Position numbers and translations under genes: made by a program. DNA of 64,000 bases from MnTg04 sp964568075. GTDB taxonomy: Bacteria; Pseudomonadota; Gammaproteobacteria; Steroidobacterales; MnTg04. Where the stretch lies: contig CAZMOM010000009.1 of the NCBI GenBank assembly GCA_964568075.1, positions 1 through 64,000 of the forward strand. Direction: 5' to 3'. Positions 59,746 through 64,000 of this stretch are shown here, piece by piece. The notes under the pieces are model-generated. The model ran no database searches, had not been told where the DNA came from, and saw nothing but the letters and a program-made list of their open reading frames with translations. Numbering within the stretch: position 1 is the first letter of the stretch; each line of letters starts with the position of its first letter.

Positions 59746-59764
59746 TTACCGGCCCGGCCGGTAA
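59746..59764. repeat. 19-bp palindrome between convergent genes
   Basis: TTACCGGCC and GGCCGGTAA are perfect complements about one central C. It lies between the ends of the dehydrogenase and a small gene that face each other, a usual place for a bidirectional terminator, but there is no T-run on either side. Confidence 0.4.
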
Positions 59765-59781
59765 TCGTATTGCGGAAGGAT

Positions 59782-59988
59782 TCAGTCGGTTTTTTTCTGG
59801 CCAGCCAGTTTCGCCAAATAAGGATCGCCGATTATTTCGTCGATCCGCGAGTCGCTGATTAGCGGGTCACTCTTTTCGGTTTTGGCGTTTTTTACCGCAC
59901 TCATCTTTTTTTTCTGCGCGGCCGTCACTGGATCGTTTATCAGGCGGCTGCGATAACCGCGTCGTTCATTGTCGGCCGTCTTTTTCAC
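59782..59988 (-). CDS. Small basic protein of unknown function
   Basis: A 68-residue, charged, soluble protein (lysine- and arginine-rich; segments RRGYRSRLIND, QKKKMSAVKNAK, then IDEIIGDPYLAKLAGQKK). GTG start with GGAG 7 nt upstream (GGAGAAGAGC). No family recognised. It follows two other short reading frames on the same strand. Confidence 0.6.
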   Translation of the reverse strand: MKKTADNERRGYRSRLINDPVTAAQKKKMSAVKNAKTEKSDPLISDSRIDEIIGDPYLAKLAGQKKTD

Positions 59989-60075
59989 GCTCTTCTCCGG
60001 TTGAATCCGGATAGTTTATGTTTTCGCGTAATGCCGTTATGTGACACACGTCACACCATTACCGGCTATCGGAAC

Positions 60076-60219
60076 TTATCCGAGTCTGAGGTACAGAAGT
60101 CCGGCGCAGTATACTGCCACACCACCGAGGAATAATAGCCGCGGCAAGGTTCCTATCCAAAAAACAAAACCGGCGACCAGATCCTCCAGTTCATCAAGGC
60201 ATTGTACGATCACTTCCAT
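60076..60219 (-). CDS. 47-residue small membrane protein
   Basis: An unlisted short gene. ATG at 60219 is preceded by AAGGAG with 5 nt spacing, an ideal ribosome binding site, and the frame ends at TAA (60078-60076). The protein starts with an acidic amphipathic stretch (MEVIVQCLDELEDLVAG) and continues as one or two hydrophobic segments (FVFWIG, LLFLGGVAVYCAGLLYL) with Pro-Arg between, ending RLG. The spacing and composition suggest a small inner-membrane protein. No family is recognised. Confidence 0.6.
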   Translation of the reverse strand: MEVIVQCLDELEDLVAGFVFWIGTLPRLLFLGGVAVYCAGLLYLRLG

Positions 60220-60272
60220 GTCAACTCCTTCACCGGATCCATAAATTCATCGGGGACACAAGCAAGCAGGTT

Positions 60273-60443
60273 TCAGACGAACCTTGACCGGTCAGGGCAT
60301 TCAATTACAGGCAGCTTCCCGCGACCCATAGACGAATTTTGTTCGACCGATCTGGTCGCCGCCGCTATCGCGTTCGCCACCCAGGTTTTCCTGTCCATCT
60401 TCAATGGCTTCGAATCCTGCCGCTTGGAAGATTGGTTACTCAT
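60273..60443 (-). CDS. Possible 56-residue small protein
   Basis: A weaker short frame upstream of the small membrane protein: ATG at 60443, GGAG 10 nt upstream, stop TGA at 60275-60273. The product would be basic and soluble (MSNQSSKRQDSKPLKMDRK, ... WVANAIAAATRSVEQ). It could be the first gene of a small-protein operon. The stretch 60220-60607 otherwise shows no gene; a plus-strand frame at 60202-60552 has no ribosome binding site or likeness. Confidence 0.35.
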   Translation of the reverse strand: MSNQSSKRQDSKPLKMDRKTWVANAIAAATRSVEQNSSMGRGKLPVIECPDRSRFV

Positions 60444-60486
60444 CGATGCTTCGCTCCAGAAAAATCAGCTTCCGAAGACGACTTTA

Positions 60487-60522
60487 GTGAACCTGTTAGC
60501 TGTTCACTGTGTTGCAGTTCAC
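60487..60522. promoter_or_regulatory. Inverted and direct GTTCAC repeats upstream of parA
   Basis: AGTGAAC and GTTCACT are exact complements with 9 nt between (60486-60508), and GTTCAC occurs again at 60517-60522, 15 bp after the second arm. This lies in the intergenic region between divergent parA and the small genes, about 90 nt before parA. It resembles an operator, but no regulator is suggested. Confidence 0.35.
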
Positions 60523-60607
60523 AAAGGCAATAAGTCCTTACCAATGCTCTGAACATAATCCCCGAATAGCTTTTTTGCCGGCTCAATCTAGCGTATCGTT
60601 CGGTGTC

Positions 60608-61288
60608 ATGAAGAAGATCGTCGTGTTGAACCCGAAAGGCGGATCAGGCAAAACGACAATTGCCACCAACCTCGCGGCGTATTACGCGACCCAGGGACTG
60701 GAGCCGACCTTGATGGATATGGATCGTCAGGGCTCGAGCATGCACTGGCTTAGCAAACGGTTTGCCGATCTACCTGTAATACATGGTATCGCCGCTTTCG
60801 AAAACCCAGCGCGAGTAACCAAAAGCTGGCAAATGCGCATCCGTCCGGAGTCCCGGAGAATCATTGTCGATACGCCGGCGGCGATAGACCCACAGCTGTT
60901 GCCGGAGATTACCCGCGGTGCACAGGCCATTCTGATTCCAGTTGTGCCATCGGATATCGATATATATGCGGCCACAAATCTGATCAGAAATCTTTTGCTG
61001 GTTGCCAGGATCAGGCGCAGCGACGGGAGAATTGGTGTTTTGGCCAACCGCGTGAAAAGCAATACGTTAATTTACCAGTCGCTAATGCGGTTCCTGCGAA
61101 ATTTGAGAATTCCAATCGTCGGCGTGTTGAGGGACTCGCAAGTCTATGTCCGTTGCGCCGAGCAGGGAATCGGGATTCACGAATTGCAACCACACCAAGT
61201 GCGTAAGGATCTCGATCAATGGAAATCAATTCTGAGCTGGGAAAAGGGCAGACCCTCTAACGCGATGAATTCGGTGGGAGTGGTCTGA
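60608..61288 (+). CDS. Orphan ParA-family ATPase
   Basis: A 226-residue deviant Walker ATPase (MinD/ParA fold). Signature KGGSGKTT at 10-17 includes the ParA lysine, DMDRQGSSMHW follows, and VDTPAAI is the switch region. Residues IPVVPSDIDIYAATNLI and LANRVKSNTLIYQSL complete the fold. No parB or parS is adjacent, so it is more likely to position a complex (pili, wall enzymes or clusters) than chromosomes, which is inference. Start at 60608 has a weak binding site; the longer frame from 60509 lacks similarity. Confidence 0.88.
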   Translation: MKKIVVLNPKGGSGKTTIATNLAAYYATQGLEPTLMDMDRQGSSMHWLSKRFADLPVIHGIAAFENPARVTKSWQMRIRPESRRIIVDTPAAIDPQLLPEITRGAQAILIPVVPSDIDIYAATNLIRNLLLVARIRRSDGRIGVLANRVKSNTLIYQSLMRFLRNLRIPIVGVLRDSQVYVRCAEQGIGIHELQPHQVRKDLDQWKSILSWEKGRPSNAMNSVGVV

Positions 61289-61297
61289 GCGATTCGT

Positions 61298-61525
61298 TTA
61301 TTGGTCGGTCGAATCAGAATCCCAGTCTTTTTTAATCTGGGCTATCCAGTCCTTGTAACCTTGCAGCGTATAAACCGAGCTGTCGGCCATAACGCGGCGG
61401 CCGCGGGTCCCGGCTACCTGACCCAGCCAGCTTCGGTAAGCGGCCCAGCCTTCTTCGTCGGCCCGTGCAGACCTGCGGACATCCTGCCACTCTGTTTCTA
61501 CGCGTTTCGTGTCGCGCTCACCCAT
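61298..61525 (-). CDS. Small protein of unknown function
   Basis: A 75-residue charged protein (KRVETEWQDVRRSARADEEG, then YTLQGYKDWIAQIKKDWDSD). AGGA lies about 7 nt before ATG 61525; a longer frame from 61597 is less likely. It is convergent with parA, 9 bp apart. No family recognised. The stretch between it and the L,D-transpeptidase (61526-61735) shows nothing else. Confidence 0.5.
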   Translation of the reverse strand: MGERDTKRVETEWQDVRRSARADEEGWAAYRSWLGQVAGTRGRRVMADSSVYTLQGYKDWIAQIKKDWDSDSTDQ

Positions 61526-61735
61526 ACTACCATCCTGGTGACAACCCGAGCGTTTACAGTAATTGGACCCCCGGTCCCAAGACAGGAACTGGTTCACAAT
61601 CGAGCTTACCTGAACTTATTGATTTTCATAGTATTATTGTAAAACAGCGATCCGTATGAGGGTCCATTCCGGAACCGGTGCGTAGCAAACCCGGTAGCGT
61701 CGTCAGCCTCGTCTGACAACATTGCCAGTTTCGCA

Positions 61736-62248
61736 TCAGGGGAGGATTTCGATCGGCGTGTTCGCTTTTGTCATTGTCCAGATATCCATCATGTCCGGAT
61801 TCGAGACCGCAATACAACCATCGGTCCAGTCCCATTCCGCGTAGTACTCCCGGCCGTGCCGCTTCTCATTTGGCACACCATGAATCATGATATTTCCACC
61901 CGGTGAAGCGCCTTGCCGGTGTGCTTCGGAGATATCATTCTGGCTGGGGTAACTGATATGGATGGAAAGAAAGTAATCGCTGTTAAGGTTACGATCATCC
62001 AGCACATAAGACCCTTCCGGTGTTCGGAAATCGCCCTCGCTGGTTTTGTCTCCGTCCGGTACCAATCCGAGGCGTATTTCGATCGCCTTGAGAATTCGCT
62101 GGTCCCTGATCAGGAAAAGTTTACGCTGTGATTTGAGCACCAGAACCCTGTCAGCCATCCAGTCCGGATCATCCTGATTGGATGGAATGGCGACCATGAC
62201 AGGCAATACCAGAAGGAACAATAACCTTCGAATAGTCTGCGTCGCCAC
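61736..62248 (-). CDS. L,D-transpeptidase-family protein (YafK/DpaA-like)
   Basis: A 170-residue exported protein with an N-terminal signal (~1-21) and a YkuD domain. The active site is His123 in IMIHGVPN and Cys145 in WTDGCIAVSN. The HG-x20-WTDGC layout is that of YafK-like enzymes, of which E. coli DpaA detaches Braun's lipoprotein from murein. GTG at 62248 has GGAG 7 nt upstream. It follows the metallopeptidase gene by 12 bp. Confidence 0.88.
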   Translation of the reverse strand: MATQTIRRLLFLLVLPVMVAIPSNQDDPDWMADRVLVLKSQRKLFLIRDQRILKAIEIRLGLVPDGDKTSEGDFRTPEGSYVLDDRNLNSDYFLSIHISYPSQNDISEAHRQGASPGGNIMIHGVPNEKRHGREYYAEWDWTDGCIAVSNPDMMDIWTMTKANTPIEILP

Positions 62249-62260
62249 TATTAATCTCCG

Positions 62261-63985
62261 TCAGGAACCGTCTGCCCGCTCAAGACCCAGTACATCGACT
62301 CCCTGAATGAAATATACGTCAACCGGAATTCCAGCAGAAGCGAGACGGTCGAGATCAGATTGCAGCTCACCTCCAATCATCCCCTTGTCTCTAAACAGTC
62401 TCCCGACGCCATCGTAATCGCCGTCGCCCTGCAAGGTCAGGATGAGCTCAGACAGGGCGGCTATACTCTCCTGCATACGGTCAGAATCGACTCGGTACTG
62501 TCCTGTTTCGCTGTTCCTGCTGAAGGCTCCCAGGTCCTGAAAGAAGTTGAACCTCACCATATTGGCCTGGCCATGCGCGCTGGAGGCCCCGAACCGGACC
62601 GAACGAAAAATCCCGGTAAGAAAGGTGACGTAGTAGTCCATCAGGTCGCCATCGGTGATTTCTCCTGTTTCGAAAAGCCTGGTGATCATATACACGCCCA
62701 GGACATCGGCCTTGCCTTCTTCCATGGCTGAGGCGAGTTCCCGCAACGCGAGGCGAACCGTACCCTCACCGGTGATCGTATTCTTGATTCCCAGTCCGTG
62801 AGCCACTTCATGAAACATGGTGTTGGTGAAAAAAGCGTTGAAAGTCACGTGACTGCGTTGACTCTCCTCGATCAATTCATCGGCTATGGGCCGCATGATT
62901 TTGTCGAACTTCGCCTGCATGGCATTTTTTAGTTGTAACCGACGGGTACCCTTTTGTAACTGAACCGACTCGTCATTTGGCAGGTTGATCGCAATGGTTT
63001 TAGCGCCGGCATTGCTGTGGCCCGCATAATACAGCACGTCATAAGCGTTTAGATCCGAATCGGTTCCCGGCGACTCGGTCTTGTATGGTTCCGGAACCGG
63101 CAATCCTTCCTGCAGATGCGGCAGATAGCTGACGTAGCGACTGAGTCGCTCGGACCAGGCGAGGTCCTTGAGCAGGACGTATGATTCGAACGCCGTCTTG
63201 TAACCAAAAAGCCGATCTTCATAGGTCTCTATAGGGCCAATGACGATATCGATCGGATTATTTTTCATATCCATCCACAGCATGTCGCTGGCGAAATAAT
63301 CATCGTCGAGTAAGGCCTTGGCTCGCGCGGACAGATATGCTGAAAACTCGCCGTCGTCAGCCAGTGCCGCGGCGTCACGCAATAGCGAAGACGCGCTCTG
63401 TAGTTGGGGCTTATAGGCCTGACTGTACGGCAACACATAAAGCTCACCCTTTTCGTTCCGTCTGAGCAAGGTATAAAGACCGTCTTTCCCTGGAAGATCC
63501 GCGGCGTTGAACTCCTCGATCGTCATGTCAGCCGGATATAGATTCGCCCCCAGAGGCTTGTCAAAATAACCGTCAATAAACGGCATTTCGTTCGCCAGCC
63601 GGTCCCAGGGGCCGTAGTTCATCCGGGCAAATTCCCGTGCGTTTTTGCTCTCGATATTGGCCATGAAAGCGGTCTTGTCGCCGACGGCTTGTTGCCAGAA
63701 AAGATCGTCCATAATTTCCGATGCCTGTATGAGTTTGACCAGCATCGACCGCTGCTTGTCGCTCAGATGGGAGAGATCGGCCGACAACGTAAAGGGCGCG
63801 TAGATCGGCAGCCGTCTTTCTGCCCAGTTCTCCGGTGTCGCCTCCGGCGCCTCCGCGGCGGTATCCGGTAATTCGGATCGCTGCTGATCCTGAGCTCTCC
63901 TGTCGTCACCGGCATCGCTACAACCGGCAAGCCCGGTAAAAATGAAAATTCCTGTTAGCAGGCACGATATATGTTTGTCTCGCAT
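62261..63985 (-). CDS. M49-like zinc metallopeptidase, lipoprotein
   Basis: A 574-residue protein with a lipoprotein signal (lipobox LAGC, Cys ~22) and an acidic linker. The zinc site is HEVAH at 392-396 (HEXXH) followed by EEGKAD at 422-427, where the Glu should be the third ligand. Overall likeness is to bacterial proteins related to dipeptidyl peptidase III (M49), whose classical motif is HEXXXH, so this is a variant. It would digest small peptides in the periplasm. First of a two-gene unit with the L,D-transpeptidase. Confidence 0.75.
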   Translation of the reverse strand: MRDKHISCLLTGIFIFTGLAGCSDAGDDRRAQDQQRSELPDTAAEAPEATPENWAERRLPIYAPFTLSADLSHLSDKQRSMLVKLIQASEIMDDLFWQQAVGDKTAFMANIESKNAREFARMNYGPWDRLANEMPFIDGYFDKPLGANLYPADMTIEEFNAADLPGKDGLYTLLRRNEKGELYVLPYSQAYKPQLQSASSLLRDAAALADDGEFSAYLSARAKALLDDDYFASDMLWMDMKNNPIDIVIGPIETYEDRLFGYKTAFESYVLLKDLAWSERLSRYVSYLPHLQEGLPVPEPYKTESPGTDSDLNAYDVLYYAGHSNAGAKTIAINLPNDESVQLQKGTRRLQLKNAMQAKFDKIMRPIADELIEESQRSHVTFNAFFTNTMFHEVAHGLGIKNTITGEGTVRLALRELASAMEEGKADVLGVYMITRLFETGEITDGDLMDYYVTFLTGIFRSVRFGASSAHGQANMVRFNFFQDLGAFSRNSETGQYRVDSDRMQESIAALSELILTLQGDGDYDGVGRLFRDKGMIGGELQSDLDRLASAGIPVDVYFIQGVDVLGLERADGS

Positions 63986-64000
63986 AGCTGTTTCCCTTGT

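Noticed and set aside
60202..60552. A 116-codon plus-strand frame before parA
   Set aside because: No ribosome binding site, low-complexity mixed composition, and it overlaps better-supported small genes on the other strand.

Overview
The window looks like a piece of a free-living, aerobic gammaproteobacterial chromosome. The left edge is the 5' part of a 16S rRNA gene with gammaproteobacterial features. Several blocks follow the order I recall from Pseudomonas: rrn/tyrS - M23 peptidase - anmK - erpA - bactofilin, then pilGHIJ-chpA-chpC divergent from gshB-tonB-yqgE-ruvX-pyrB, then pilU-pilT divergent from yggS-yggT-yggU. The differences from that pattern (no pilK or chpB, no pyrC', no proC, an extra PilT-family ATPase) suggest another gammaproteobacterial lineage, possibly marine. 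I cannot name the genus.

Layout. 1-1015: 16S rRNA with a BoxA leader and two strong tandem promoters. 1.2-9 kb: a MarR-GNAT fusion, tyrS with a probable leaderless promoter, then cell-envelope and Fe-S genes (M23 endopeptidase, anmK, erpA, bactofilin), hemJ and rppH. 9-14 kb: a BtuC-type permease and a Fur-controlled Fe(III) importer (fbpABC-like). 14-24.5 kb: mostly single genes for signalling and metabolism (diguanylate cyclase, a His/Arg-rich exported protein, aldehyde dehydrogenase, S-formylglutathione hydrolase, a GGT-like enzyme, PdxH). 22-28 kb: a dispersed vitamin B12 set: BtuD-like ATPase, cobalamin riboswitch, btuB, PduO-type adenosyltransferase, btuF. 28-29.7 kb: ampE and ampD. 29.8-39 kb: the type IV pilus chemosensory (Pil-Chp) operon. 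39-45 kb: gshB, apbE, a TonB protein, yqgE, ruvX, pyrB and a PyrK-like flavoprotein. 45-48.6 kb: three consecutive PilT-family ATPases. 48.6-51.7 kb: yggS, yggT, yggU, a TerB-like gene, a hydrolase and a small gene. 51.7-53.3 kb: a cation/proton antiporter interrupted by an in-frame TAG. 53.4-64 kb: rocD, a PEBP protein, a four-gene FKBP-phosphatase-amidohydrolase-TonB-like operon, msrB next to a MITE-like element, a dehydrogenase, several very small genes, an orphan ParA, an L,D-transpeptidase and an M49-like metallopeptidase.

How the parts fit. Twitching motility and its control dominate the middle: retraction motors, chemoreceptor, CheA/CheW and response regulators, with a TonB protein in the place of tonB3. 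Nutrient import (iron and B12) is placed under visible Fur and riboswitch control. No phage, CRISPR array, integrase or defence island was seen. The clearest anomalies are the amber codon in an otherwise intact antiporter, the 160-bp inverted-repeat element that supplies the stop codon of msrB, the three-ATPase retraction cluster, a hairpin that hides a ribosome binding site, and a run of unannotated small genes near 60 kb.
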